A DNA stretch of 64,000 bases from Paramecium pentaurelia (Eukaryota; Ciliophora; Oligohymenophorea; Peniculida; Parameciidae): NCBI GenBank assembly GCA_905183005.1, contig CAJJDO010000003.1, positions 413,623-477,622 of the forward strand. Reading direction: 5' to 3'. Shown here in pieces: positions 12,062 through 22,903 of the stretch. The notes under the pieces are model-generated. The model had not been told where the DNA came from and searched no databases. It saw only the letters and a program-made list of their open reading frames with translations. Position numbers and translations under genes: made by a program. Positions within the stretch are counted from its first letter, which is position 1. The number at the start of each line of letters is the position of its first letter.

Positions 12062-13666
12062 TCATTTTTATTAAGATTTATTATTAAAATTATGTTGTAA
12101 TGCTTTTACTTACCAATTAATTAGATTATTTATTCTGCATCTCACTGTTAAAGGTTTAGGAGTCAATAATTAAGCAGAATCTGTTTAATTTCTAAATGTC
12201 AAACTGGTTTGAAGATGATTAATTGTATTAATTGTTTGTAAGTTTAATTTTGGAATATTTTTGTAAGTTTTTTCTTTATTAGATTACTTTTCATATTTGT
12301 AAATCATCAATTTTTTTAAATCATTAGCCTTTAATTTGGATTATTATTTATCTTTACTCCTTTTTTATTCATATGGATTATTTGAATATGAGATTGGATT
12401 TAAAACACTGTTAAAATTCTTTGAAATTTTATAACAATCTAATTAATTAGTTACTTTAATTGATCTATTGGAAGTACTTTTTAATTAAGAAGTTCTATTA
12501 ATTTCTCTAAATGAATCTGGCTTATTAACTTTACTTAATATTTAATGCAATCCTTTATTATTTTAAGTACATTTATTCTTTGATGATCTTGGTGTATTTT
12601 TTTCTATATCCTTAATTGATTTCATTATTTTAAGTTCTAGCTGTTTCATTTCAGGTATTGAATTTTTGCTCTCTTTAACTTAATCAATCTTATTTTCAAT
12701 TCTAACTCTGCTTAATTTAGAATATTTATTAAATAATTAAATTAAGCTTTCTTTTTGAAGATTAAGATCTTTAGTTCTCTCTTAAGATGTTTTTAATACC
12801 TTACTTACAGAGTCAGTAGTAAATCTAGTTGATAAAGGTACTCTGATATCATTGCAACATTTACTCTAGGTTCTAGAGGATTGAGATAAAGCAAACTCTT
12901 CCAACTTTAGAGATTTTTTAAATAAAGGGTTTTGCTTTTTAAATACTTAATATTTCTAAACATTTTTCTAATTATTTATTTAATCTGGATTTAGAACTTA
13001 CAACATATGCATTATTTCACTTTTCTGATCTTCTTGGATTTTTGAAATTTTACTAATTTCTTCTTAGTTGGCTTAATTTTAATCAGCTTATTATTTTATA
13101 TCTTGAAGAATGTTTTCGACATTATTGTTAATAGTTGAATCATTACTACTTTCAGATTCAGGAGTTGTTTAAGTCTCTATTGGTTTATCTCCCACAATAC
13201 CTTTTGGAGGTTAATTTGGATTGTTTCGATTCTCATATTCTATTTATCTTTGTATTTTGTAATATTCAAGTTTTCGTTTCTTATCATAGTATAAATTCAA
13301 TATTTATATTAAATTCTTATGTACAGTAAAGCGAGGTAAATCATTATGATATTTGTAGAACTCTGTTAGTAATTTAATTTTAGCAATATATTCATTAATA
13401 TAGTAATATCTCTTCATTCTTTCTCCTAATTCTTAAAATTGTGTATCATCCTTAATTTATCACTAATTGCTTACATAAAATTAAATAGTAGCTGGTGTTC
13501 TGTTCTTACCCAAAATATCGTTGATTTCTTTTGTGAAGTAATAATTTTATGAAGATGCATATTTATGATAAAGAGTATGGTTGATAATGTTACTAGATGC
13601 ATATTCTGAATGATAATTTCTGACATAGCCCAAGGTTTTTAATTAACATTTATGCTATTAATTCAT
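12062..13666 (-). CDS. Coiled-coil/basic protein, 526 aa, unknown function
   Basis: Starts MNQQHKCQLKTLGYVRNYH. The N-terminal 150 residues contain a compact basic segment (ERMKRYYYINEYIAKIKLLT followed by FYKYHND and YDKKRKLEYYKIQ) of a kind I associate with ciliate proteins of unknown role; the rest is low-complexity, Lys/Ser/Asn-rich with a heptad-like region. One 24-nt intron, 13451-13474, removes an in-frame TGA. The C-terminus is basic. It lies divergently from the 88-aa gene with 18 bp between start codons, and tail-to-head with the epimerase (27 bp). No catalytic motif seen. Confidence 0.75.
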
Positions 13667-13684
13667 ATATAATTAAATAAGTAA
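13667..13684. promoter_or_regulatory. 18-bp divergent intergenic spacer
   Basis: Entire distance between ATG 13666 (minus) and ATG 13685 (plus), the tightest divergent pair in the window. Both genes have convincing N-termini, so promoter elements must overlap the 5' coding sequence or this spacer. Confidence 0.5.
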
Positions 13685-13951
13685 ATGTCCGAAGAATTAA
13701 ATTCAAGTCTTGATTCCCTTGAATTAGATTTATACCACAAACCTAATCCTAGAATTAGAATGATACTTAATTACCTCAGATCCTAAAATATCAAATTTTG
13801 TACAGACCCAAAGAAGAAAGAAGAAGACTACTATTTTAAAGAGACTTCACCAGACATCAATCCTGATCTTGATTTTGGTATGAGAAGAAATAGATTTTTA
13901 AAAAGAGGTCCACAACGAAATGGAATCACTTTCGTTTCAAATACATCTTGA
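13685..13951 (+). CDS. Small charged protein, 88 aa
   Basis: Starts MSEELNSSLDSLELDLYHKP and ends GITFVSNTS. Single exon, balanced composition, mixed acidic N-terminus and basic C-terminal third (MRRNRFLKRG), with a helix-forming core NPRIRMILNYLRS. No known domain. Codon and residue use look coding, unlike flanking spacer, and the divergent arrangement with the 526-aa gene supports a real start. Function unknown. Confidence 0.6.
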
Positions 13952-14292
13952 TTTACTATTATATGTTGTTTATTATTTGATTCAGTAAGCTTCTGTTTTG
14001 AATTCTATAAAGACTCTTAACATGTATCATCAATCATACTAGATTATTTATTTTCAATAAGACCATTCAAAATAAAGTTTTTATATTTGATATATGTTGA
14101 TATGAATCTTCGATTAATCAAATTTGATTTTGTTATTAAATGAAATTTGGGAGAGCATGATTTAATTATGAATTTCATCAAATATTGACTAATATATCAA
14201 AATTTATAAGTCAATATTAATAATATATAATAGTCAGTTAACTTTAACAATTACATGAAATAAAAACTTGAACTCTTGATATTTATATTATA
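13952..14292. other. Intergenic region without a recognisable gene
   Basis: About 340 bp of AT-rich spacer upstream of the secretory-start gene; no structured element or coding frame recognised. Confidence 0.55.
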
Positions 14293-16490
14293 ATGTTTAT
14301 AATTTTATTATTCTAGACTATTTATTCATTAGGGCCAGACAATTTTTTATGTGGATTGAGACTCTATTATGCCTAAGATTCTTATTTCTTACTTGACTAG
14401 CAGAGTGAGAAGTAAATTGTATTTATTATACTTGAGTACTATGCCATACATACTTACGAGCAAATCTCCTCATTTTGCATTGGATGTTTAAGAGAACTAT
14501 TAATCAGCACATAGCATGAATAATAATTCATATTTTCTCATTAATTTTCCTGATGCATATATTTTTGCAGGAAATGCTAGCGATCTATAATGGTTGTAAA
14601 TATAGGAATTCAAAGTACAACAAAATTAAACTAAAGCAGACGTTCTAATCTATAATGATTATTATGGTTATTATGTAGATAAAGGCAATCAAGGTGGTCA
14701 TTTATTAATTTCTTAACAAAATCTGATTAGAGAATTTTCATTTGGTAAAACGGATGCAGTTGATAAATACCTGAAACCTGGATTTATTTATATTGTAACT
14801 TGGTCATCATAGGGAGATGTTAGTATGATTCTTAAAAGGTTTATTTAATTCATTACATAATCAGAAGGCATTAATTATTGCTAATAAAAGACTATAACAA
14901 ATTCCTTAGATTAAATAAAATGTAATTTGGATTTTAATTTTGATCAATTAACTTTCCATACTCCTGATCTTTATCATCCACCAATTCATTATTATTTGGG
15001 AAATCAGACAGTTAATGGATCTCTTACAAATTAATACTTTACAAAAAATTATCCAGGTTTATAAGTTTTCGTTGCTTAGAATTTAAGTGATTCATTAGAA
15101 ATTAGATTGCCTATAAAAAATATGGAAACTCATTAAAATGCTGTCGAATCTCCTTTAAGTGGATTAATAATTACTATTTAATAAGAAAACAGAGGGTTTA
15201 TACATATATTAATTTTTGAAAGTGATGAAGGAATTATAATAAATTATAAAGAAGATGAAAATTTGGCTTATGTCACAATTGGTAAAACAGATTCAAAAGT
15301 TTTTGTGTTCTCTTTTGTTACTTCTTCTTTTACTAAATTTCCTTAAATTGACTTAATATAGCATGTATTTCAAGATTGCGTTAACATAATTTAGTAACGT
15401 AATAATGTTTGTGAGAAACCAAATAAGGAGTGTTAAAGACTTTCATATGATTATTTTCATTAATTTGATTTTAATTTAAATTTTGATTAATAAGTTACAT
15501 TTAAACTAAATGGAGAATCCTTTTAAGCTCCTTTTATAGAATTGTATGACAATTTAAATACAATTTTAAATGAATTTACTAATTTTATATCGTCAACAAT
15601 TAATAATAGAGAAATGAATCATGGAGGATATATTGGGTCATTTTTGAGAATTACTAATTAAAATTAAAGCATTAATTCATTAATTATTAATGAATAGAAT
15701 GAATAATTAGAGGTGTATTACAATATTAATGATAATATATGTATGTAAATTTATTATATTCATAGACTCTCATTAAGTTTAAAATGTGAACGGAAGAACA
15801 TATGTTTTAGTATTTGTTTCATAAAAAGAATTAACTGATATGGAGTGTCTTTAAATTTTTAGAGAATTTATTGATCATATTCAAAGAATTTTCATAATTG
15901 AATAATGTAAACAATGATAAATTAATCATAGTGGAATAAAGATGCGAAAGTTAAATCAAAAATTTTGATGTGAAACCTATTCAGTATAAAGATATTCACA
16001 AATTAGTAAAATAAGCAACAGAATTACTTTAGAAAACTCACTAATAAGATAATTATTAGTAAAATGATTTTGAATATTCAACTAATGAAGATCCAGAAGA
16101 TAATTTGGAATATTTAGATGAAGATGAATAAATGTACATGATGGATTATGAAAATTAAGCATAATTTATGCCTAATGAAGATCCTTCAAATGAAATGACT
16201 TAAGAATAAATTATGGAATATTAAAGAATGTTAGATATGGAGTAAGAATAATAATTTTAAGAGTAATATTAATAAGAATAATAACAACAAAAATCTAGGA
16301 AAGTTGAAGAAATTCATTTCAATGATACTGGTAATTAAAAAAAACAATAATAAAATCATAATGTGGAATAAAAAGTTCAAAAAAAGTAATAAACCTAACA
16401 AAGTGTATAAAAAAAATAAAATGCCAAACCAATTGAAAAAGTTCAATAAAATTTAAGATAAAATAAATAATAAAAAATATAATAATCGTA

Positions 16491-16531
<41 letters not shown>

Positions 16532-16962
16532 CTTAATTACCTTCTCATTAAGAAGAATCAAAATATTAACAAACGTTTCATTAAAAAGAAGAGTATTATG
16601 ATAAAAATGATAGGTATAGAAGAAGAGATATTAAGGAAAGAGGCGATTAATATGGAAGGAGAGATGAATATTATGGCAGAAGAGATGATTATGGCAGAAG
16701 AGATGATTATGGAAGAAGAGATGACTATGGAAGAAAAGATGAATATTATGGTAGAAGAGATGATTATTATGGAAGAAGAGATGATTATTAGGTTAGAGAT
16801 GAGTATTATGGGAGAGATGATTATTATGATAGAGAAGATATTAAAAGAGGACCTGCATTGACTGGATAAAGCATAATTGTTCCTAGAAATCCAAGCGATT
16901 AAGAATTAGGTAGATTCTTTAGAGAAGTTATAGGGAGATTATCAAATAAAGGCAAAAATTGA
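14293..16962 (+). CDS. Large protein with secretory start, poly-Q and Tyr/Arg/Asp repeats, 864 aa
   Basis: Starts MFIILLFQTIYSLGPD, a good signal peptide, followed by an ectodomain-like region of about 500 residues with scattered Cys (for example near CQQK, CVN, CEKPNKECQ), then a long Gln-rich part, a 14-residue poly-Q run, YGRRDD-type repeats and a final conserved-looking tail (GPALTGQSIIVPRN). Three 25-nt introns: 14436-14460, 15741-15765 and 15907-15931. The third hides a TGA at 15915 that would otherwise split this into two genes; after splicing the frame is seamless. The mixture of a secretory start with RNA-binding-like RD/Y repeats is odd. A secreted or surface adhesion protein, or a mis-called start of a cytosolic protein, are the alternatives. 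Confidence 0.65.
16492..16530 (+). repeat. (TAA)13 microsatellite encoding poly-Q
   Basis: Thirteen TAA codons in a row, preceded by one TAG, giving 14 glutamines in the ciliate code within the 864-aa gene. A trinucleotide tract like this is prone to length change. Confidence 0.9.
16651..16830 (+). repeat. Tandem Tyr-Gly-Arg-Arg-Asp-Asp type coding repeats
   Basis: Imperfect 15-18 bp units encode about ten copies of YGRRDD / YYGRRDE-like hexapeptides with alternating aromatic, basic and acidic residues. A Met/Glu-rich reading in another frame (16598-16861) is an artefact of the same repeat. Confidence 0.8.
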
Positions 16963-17144
16963 AAATATAAAATAATATACAACTTTAAAATTTTTTCCAA
17001 ATCCTAAATATTGAAAAAAAATGGTTATAAATTAATTTATTTTAGAATTCTTTTAGAATTTATTGTAAAAATAATTAATTAATTTATTTTTATTTATAAG
17101 TAATCACTCCCAATGAATATTTATTAAATAATATATTAATCCAA

Positions 17145-17525
17145 ATGCAAGATTCTTAAGAGAAAATACCAAAATTAGATCTCAACAATAGAAGATCTCA
17201 ATCAATGGCCAATTCTAATCCTGCATTTAAAAAACTTAAAGAGACATTGTTGATTGATAATTAAACTAGTACTCGTTAATTGAAACGAAAGTAAGGTGAT
17301 ATTTTGGATTCAATTCTTGAAGATGCAAATTTGATATTAAGAAATAAACTTTTAGAAAAGAATATTTATTAACTGAAGGAATTAGGTTTACTGAAATAAT
17401 ATGATCCTACAATAGCAATAGAATAAGGATTAAAGAAAAGTAATTATGTTATGAATGATTATCATAATAAAAGTACTACAAATGGATATTCTAGAAATTA
17501 TGGAGGATTGTTTTACAATAGATGA
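17145..17525 (+). CDS. Small hydrophilic protein, 126 aa
   Basis: Single exon starting MQDSQEKIPKLDLNNRRSQS. A heptad-like helix covers about residues 45-85 (ILDSILEDANLILRNKLLEK), and the C-terminus is Asn/Tyr/Gly-rich (SRNYGGLFYNR). No family recognised. It converges on the PiggyBac-like gene with 81 bp between stops. The start is the first ATG after in-frame TGA. Confidence 0.6.
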
Positions 17526-17606
17526 TTTATCTTAATAAAATTTTTAATAATCAAATAAATTACTACTTCTAAATAATATTCATAAATATATGGCTATTTT
17601 TAATTA

Positions 17607-19814
17607 TCATTATTCTTAATCTTCTAATTTTGGTTGCTTATTAAGAGTTTCCATAAATTTTTCTAATGGACTAATTGTCTTAATCTATAACTCTAATAAT
17701 TTATTCTTCTCTTTTAGTTTTTGAAGTTTTTTGTTTTTCTTTGATTCATCCATATCAAGTAGTGTTTACTTTTCTGTAATTTATAAGTTTGATTAATCCT
17801 ATTGATTTAGATGTTTTATTAATTATATTTTGAATTTCTTTTTTTACTCATCTAATCTATTTTCAATTTCATTCAAATCATTTCTGTGTCCAAGAATAGG
17901 TTATTGTTATATATATTAATCTTTTGTTATTATAGGTTGAAGTAAATTAGGAGAAGGAATAACAGATTGATATTTCTTTGATAATTCTTCATAAGTTGAG
18001 AAATCCTCTAAATTAGATTATTTATAAATTTCCTTATTATAAGATGAATAATTTCTTAGATTTTATTTATCTTATTTCTTTCTCTTTAAATTACATTCAT
18101 CATCTTGATTATGATTATGATTCTATATTTAAGTATTTGTGTCATTTTTAAAATACACACCATCACTTAATTATTCTTATATTTTAATATCACATTCAAT
18201 AAAATCGCTAGGATTACGATGAAATAATTCAAAGCATGGAAATGCACATATAAATATTTTATTTTCATTAAATAGTTTTTCACATAATCTACATCTATAA
18301 AAAGGTTTTGTTAATTAGTTGAATTTCATGCATACAACACAATATTTAAATGATTCTTCTTATTTTTAAGGTATTGGTGTATGATATAAATCACTATATT
18401 ATTTATTAAGACCAAATTCTAATGATTGTGTATTGGTTGCACTTTCTTTAAATGTAGAATTCATTCTTTTTTTGGCTTTCTGTAAATTAGTTTCTATTTA
18501 TTGTGCTTTTTCAAAAGTAAAGATTTTAGCTAAACTTATTCTAAAATTGGATTATAGCATGTCTTCAATCAATAAGGATGTGTTATAGATCATAACTTCA
18601 AAATATTCTTCAAATTCTATTCTCAATTAATTGAATCCTTCTATATTATTTAATTAAGAACATAGATAAAAATTGCTTCTATATTGTAATAAATTCATAA
18701 TTGAATTTTCATAGTATTGTTATTAAATATCTTTGTAGACTTAAAGAACACTTTTATTAGAGATTGATTATTTTTAAGGGAATAAATGTACTTATGATTG
18801 ATTTTTTATTAAATATAATTATTCTATTTAATATTCACCAGGCAATAAATTTTAAATAGTTTAATGTAATGTTTTTTCATAAGTAATAATAGGGTAGATA
18901 TCTTAATCAGTTAATTATATGATTCTTTCCAAATTCAATTCAAACATAATATATAATATATGATTGCGATTTGAATATTTAAAAAGCATCCTCATAAGTC
19001 GATTAATCTTATCCTATAATTGAATCCTATGAGAAACTACAATCAAATCTATAATGAATAATCTTTAAAAATCAAAGAGATAGTAAGTAGTATATGCCTT
19101 ATATATTTACTCAATAAGAATCAATTCTTATTCTGGTTAACAAATAGATTTAACTAATTTTTGGATTTATTGTAATTCATTTTGCAATTTAGATTTAGCT
19201 TTTTCATTTAGATACATAAATAAATGAGTGTCCAGAAATTTAAATCTACCTATTGGCATCATATATTCTATTCCACATCTAAGCCAAGGTTCTGCATTCC
19301 AATAATCATCAATATAAGGAAATCTAAAAATTCCAAATAATATTTGTAATCCAAAATAAAGTTGTATTTCTGTTTCTTTATATTTTTTTTTATTGTATTG
19401 AGATTGAATTTTATAAGGTTGTTATTTCAAATCTTCTTCTAGAATAGCAAGTAAATATTGATTAACTAAATCTGTTAAAGTGATAATCAGAGAATTAGGA
19501 AAGAAATTATCGTATATATTTTATGGTGTTTAGAATTAGTGTATTTTCTTTGCAGGATATTATGAGTATGACAAAATATCAAAAGATTTTGGTATAACAG
19601 CTTCAATAATTTTGAATGTTCTTTCCAGATTTATTTAAGAAATATAATCTCTTTCATCATCAGAATCCATTTAAGTACAATATTCTTCACAATCACTAAG
19701 AATAACTTCTTATTTCCAAAAACAATTATACTTCCTAACTTTCTCTGAAATTTGTAATGTTGTTGGTATAATGGTTAATGATGTAGTAGAATTGTTTATT
19801 ACTTCTTGTTTCAT
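17607..19814 (-). CDS. Domesticated PiggyBac-like protein (PiggyMac-like, probably catalytically dead)
   Basis: Intronless, 735 residues. Residues about 145-200 match the entry part of PiggyBac transposase domains (ETEIQLYFGLQILFGIFRFP, DDYW, then the IGRFKFL segment). Residues 491-541 form a Cys-rich ribbon: C-x2-C, C-x2-C, then CAFPCFELFH, the pattern of the PiggyBac C-terminal zinc domain. Between them the stretches expected to carry the DDD triad read LILIEQ and YLIKNQ with no Asp at the catalytic places, so I predict no cleavage activity. In Paramecium, PiggyMac and several PiggyMac-like proteins act together to excise germline DNA from the developing macronucleus, and most of the latter lack the triad. 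This gene fits that group; which member is unknown. A non-domesticated transposon relic is the alternative, but the frame is fully intact and no terminal repeats are seen. Confidence 0.65.
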
Positions 19815-19996
19815 TGTAATTATTAAAATAGTGGTTCTAATATGGGATGAGATAATTATCTTGGAAATAAAGAGATTATTATATGATATCCTTTTATTTT
19901 TTTAGAAAATGTAATTATATATATATATATATTTGTTTATATAATTTAGAGAAAATATAACAAGTTTAAATTAAATAATTTCTTAATTCTCTCTTA

Positions 19997-21457
19997 ATGC
20001 AACGAGAAAACTAAAATGATAATAAAAGCAGAAGCAGAAGTCGAAGCAGGTCTAGTAAAAAGAACAATCAACATAACCAAACCTAAAATAGCATAAATTA
20101 GAAATATCAAAAAGAAGGAAATTGCCATTATAATGATAATAAAGAATATATTTCTCATAATTCTAGTCCAATTAGATTATAAGAAGAACATCATATTAGT
20201 GATGAACATACTAAGTAAATATTGTTTTTATGCAGAGAAAGCAAAGAAGAATATAAGATCTTAGATCAGAATTAGAAGATTAATATAGCGCCTAATAATT
20301 AATTTTAAATACAATGTGAAAATCTAGATTTAGGAATTAGACATCATACATCGATTCCTTTACCTTAGAAGGAGGTTAATAGTAATACAAAAGAGACCCT
20401 TGATAAATAGCCATCTGAAATGATCACAATAAATGACAGTAGCTATGAAGAGGATCAAGATGCTGGCAGCATTGGAGATAAAGCTGGTCATCATTAGGAT
20501 GAAGATTAAGTTGAGAATTATAAAACTGATTTAACAAAAAATGGACTTTTAGGATAAAAAATACCAAAAATTTAGAGAACAAAAATAAAAAGATCATTAT
20601 AAGATACATAATAATAATAAAAATAAACAAAATAATCTGTCGAAAGTATAGAATTAAATAAGGATGATAATATTTTATCCTTTTTTGGACTTAATCATCC
20701 AATGTTATAAAGTTCTCTAGAATACAATAAAAAAGAATTATTTGAATTAGTAGAACCTTATGAATATTAATGTGGAAATTTCATTATTAATTTGGGTATT
20801 CAGGGTCATTATACTGCTATAGTGACTTTGCCTAGTCTATCCTAAAAGAAAACAGTTTATTATTTATTTATGATGTTCTAATTTGAGTTAAAAAACATTT
20901 ATTGCTTAATCCCAGAAGATGATTAAACAATATTACTGGTTAGTTCTAATATTTAATCACTTTATTATTACTGTATTTCAAATAATCAATAAAAAGGAAA
21001 TTATAAAACAATCTTCTAAGATAGTAATCTAAAATGCAAATTTCCCTATATCTTTCCATCTTTAATTAGAAAATTTATAGTTTCATTAAAAAAAAATGAT
21101 TAATAGATTCGATATCAAATTAATTATGATTCACATGCAACATAATTAGCTATAGAAGATTATTATTAGGATATTCCTGGACACTTAATTACAGGTACTA
21201 GTCATCCTTTTTTGAAAATACTTTTTTTTAAATCCCAAAATAATTAGATTCCTTCATTTTATTATAAATTTTTAAGTACTCCACTATATGAAGGACAATT
21301 TAGTTTAAAGGCTTCACTTTAATAAAATGGGAATATTATTGTTATAGAGAGAAGGTTTTAATATTAATCATTAATTTTAGGTTTTTAAGTCCTTTCTGTT
21401 ATGGTATTCATTCAATTAAAATTGAAATTAATCGAATTACAAATATTATAGTAATGA
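19997..21457 (+). CDS. RS-motif N-terminus protein, 486 aa, unknown function
   Basis: Starts MQRENQNDNKSRSRSRSRSS, an Arg/Ser dipeptide run as in splicing-linked proteins. An acidic, disordered stretch follows to about residue 215, then a globular beta-rich region of about 250 residues with evenly spaced aromatic residues and Cys (YEYQCGNFIINLG, KCKFPYIFPSL). No family recognised. Read as one exon ending at TGA 21455-21457. Beyond it the same frame continues for about 50 codons, and a 30-nt GT..AG intron (21451-21480) could remove the stop, but I could not join that extension cleanly to the next ORF, so the 3' end is provisional. Confidence 0.55.
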
Positions 21458-21563
21458 AATAAGTTGGAAAAGATTATGAGATTCAATCAAAAAATATTCA
21501 ATAATTTTGGGATGATGTCAATTTAAAATATCTTTAATTATACCCTTCGTATAATATTATTTT

Positions 21564-21788
21564 ATGTTTAGAAAATTATTATATAACTATTTTGTAGAAC
21601 TCATAAATTAAGATAAAAAGGTCTCAGAAAAGTATAAGAAATGGAATCAATTATATGATTATTTGAGTAAATCTCAATAATTCAAAAATACTAAGCAAAA
21701 TGATAAGTCCATTATTGTGAATAATAAACAATTCTATTGTTTTTCTATAGAGGACATTAAAAATGGAAACAAAATTAAATATTTATGA
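21564..21788 (+). CDS. Tiny ORF between two genes, 74 aa, uncertain
   Basis: Starts MFRKLLYNYFVELINQDKKV, a basic amphipathic start that could be a mitochondrial presequence, and stays coding-like to TGA 21786-21788, which overlaps the ATG of the NDUFAF6 gene by three bases. It may be a separate small protein or a displaced exon of the upstream gene. No family recognised. Kept because composition differs from spacer. Confidence 0.35.
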
Positions 21789-22903
21789 TAAATATGAATA
21801 AATTATAGTTTGTCTTTAAATTTTGTACAGAGTCTCAAAAGTCAATCTATAAACTTGAGAATGCTTAAAAATACATCTCTGATTTAGTGTAAAAGACTGA
21901 TTGGATTAGTTTTGCTATATCTAAGCATATACCTAAATAAGTGAGGTACTAATTAATAATTGAATAAAGATAAGATTACTTGAATATCTGTCAATTTCAT
22001 AATGAATTAGCAAGAATTGAAGAAACATCTAAAGAAAGATCTCTTGGAGTAGGCAAACTATAATATTGGTCAGATCAAATCGATTAAGTAAAATTCCTTA
22101 AGAATTTGAGATTTTTTTAGATAATCCCTAAAGAGATCCTTTATCTATTTGTCTTCACAATAGTTGCAAAAATAACCCATTGCCAAAATATCTATTTCAA
22201 AAAATGATAAATCATCGTAAACAATAAGTAGAAAGATCAGAATTTGCAAATCTTGTAGATATGGCCACAGCTGCAGAAGTAAACAGAGGATCACAATTCT
22301 TATTATTTTTACGATTAATGAGAATGGATATTGAAAATCAAGATTTAAAATCATTAACAGAATATTCAGCATAAGCAGTTGGCATTACAGATTATCTAAG
22401 ACGAGTGCCTTTCACACTTTAAAATTATAAATTAAATTTACCAGAAGATATCAAAATAAAACATAGTATAAATGTTCGATCACTTTGGGATAGAATAAGG
22501 GGTAATTATTTGATTAGAATTTTTAGGGGAACCAAAGGAAGAATTATATGATGCAGTTTTAGAAGTGGCTGCTCTCGCAAGAACATAAATGATTAATGCT
22601 AATAAATTTTCCAATAAAATACCTGCTTAATCATTTAGAGCTTTTTTGCATCTAATTCCAACAGAATAATATTTAGAAGAACTCGAATATTATAATTTTA
22701 AGATATTTGAAAAGTATTGTTTATATTTATATTAGAGCAATCAATTAAAATTCATATGTGTAGTTACCCATAACATTGTTTAAAAATTGTAGAAAAATGA
22801 GGTTTCTAAATAAAGATTACGAATCCTAATGAGTAATAATTTATAGATATTAAATTAATTTTATGAAAAAGTCATATTCATAAAATAATTCAGGAAATTT
22901 TGA
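21785..22903 (+). CDS. NDUFAF6: NDUFAF6-type complex I assembly factor (squalene/phytoene synthase fold)
   Basis: NDUFAF6 is a catalytically altered phytoene-synthase-fold protein needed for early complex I assembly in mitochondria. Family landmarks in order: a Cys/Lys start segment, ISDLVQKTDW, the FHNELARIEE helix, GKLQYWSDQID, LDNPQRDPLSICL, a Lys-rich helix, ADxA-like VGITDYLRRVPF, NLPEDI, and ALARTQM leading to IPAQSFRAFLH. Introns: 21946-21969 (24 nt, stop-free multiple of three, supported only by family alignment), 22088-22110 and 22502-22526. The end is ambiguous: read straight it stops at 22903 and overlaps the next gene by 41 bp; an optional 35-nt intron (22758-22792) would stop it at 22800, just past the usual family end. 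The start could also be ATG 21794. Confidence 0.75.

Noticed and set aside
15914..15962. ATGA overlap suggesting a new gene starting at 15914 right at the stop of an upstream gene
   Set aside because: A 25-nt consensus intron (15907-15931) contains the TGA and joins both frames in phase; a single gene is simpler.
16231..16561. Minus-strand frames made mostly of Leu, Ile and Phe
   Set aside because: Antisense of the Gln-rich coding region and TAA repeat; low-complexity artefacts.
16598..16861. Plus-strand frame rich in Met and Glu
   Set aside because: It is an off-frame reading of the YGRRDD repeats in the 864-aa gene.
21451..21480. 30-nt intron that would extend the RS-motif protein past TGA 21455
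   Set aside because: The extension cannot be joined in frame to the next coding stretch by any intron of normal size.
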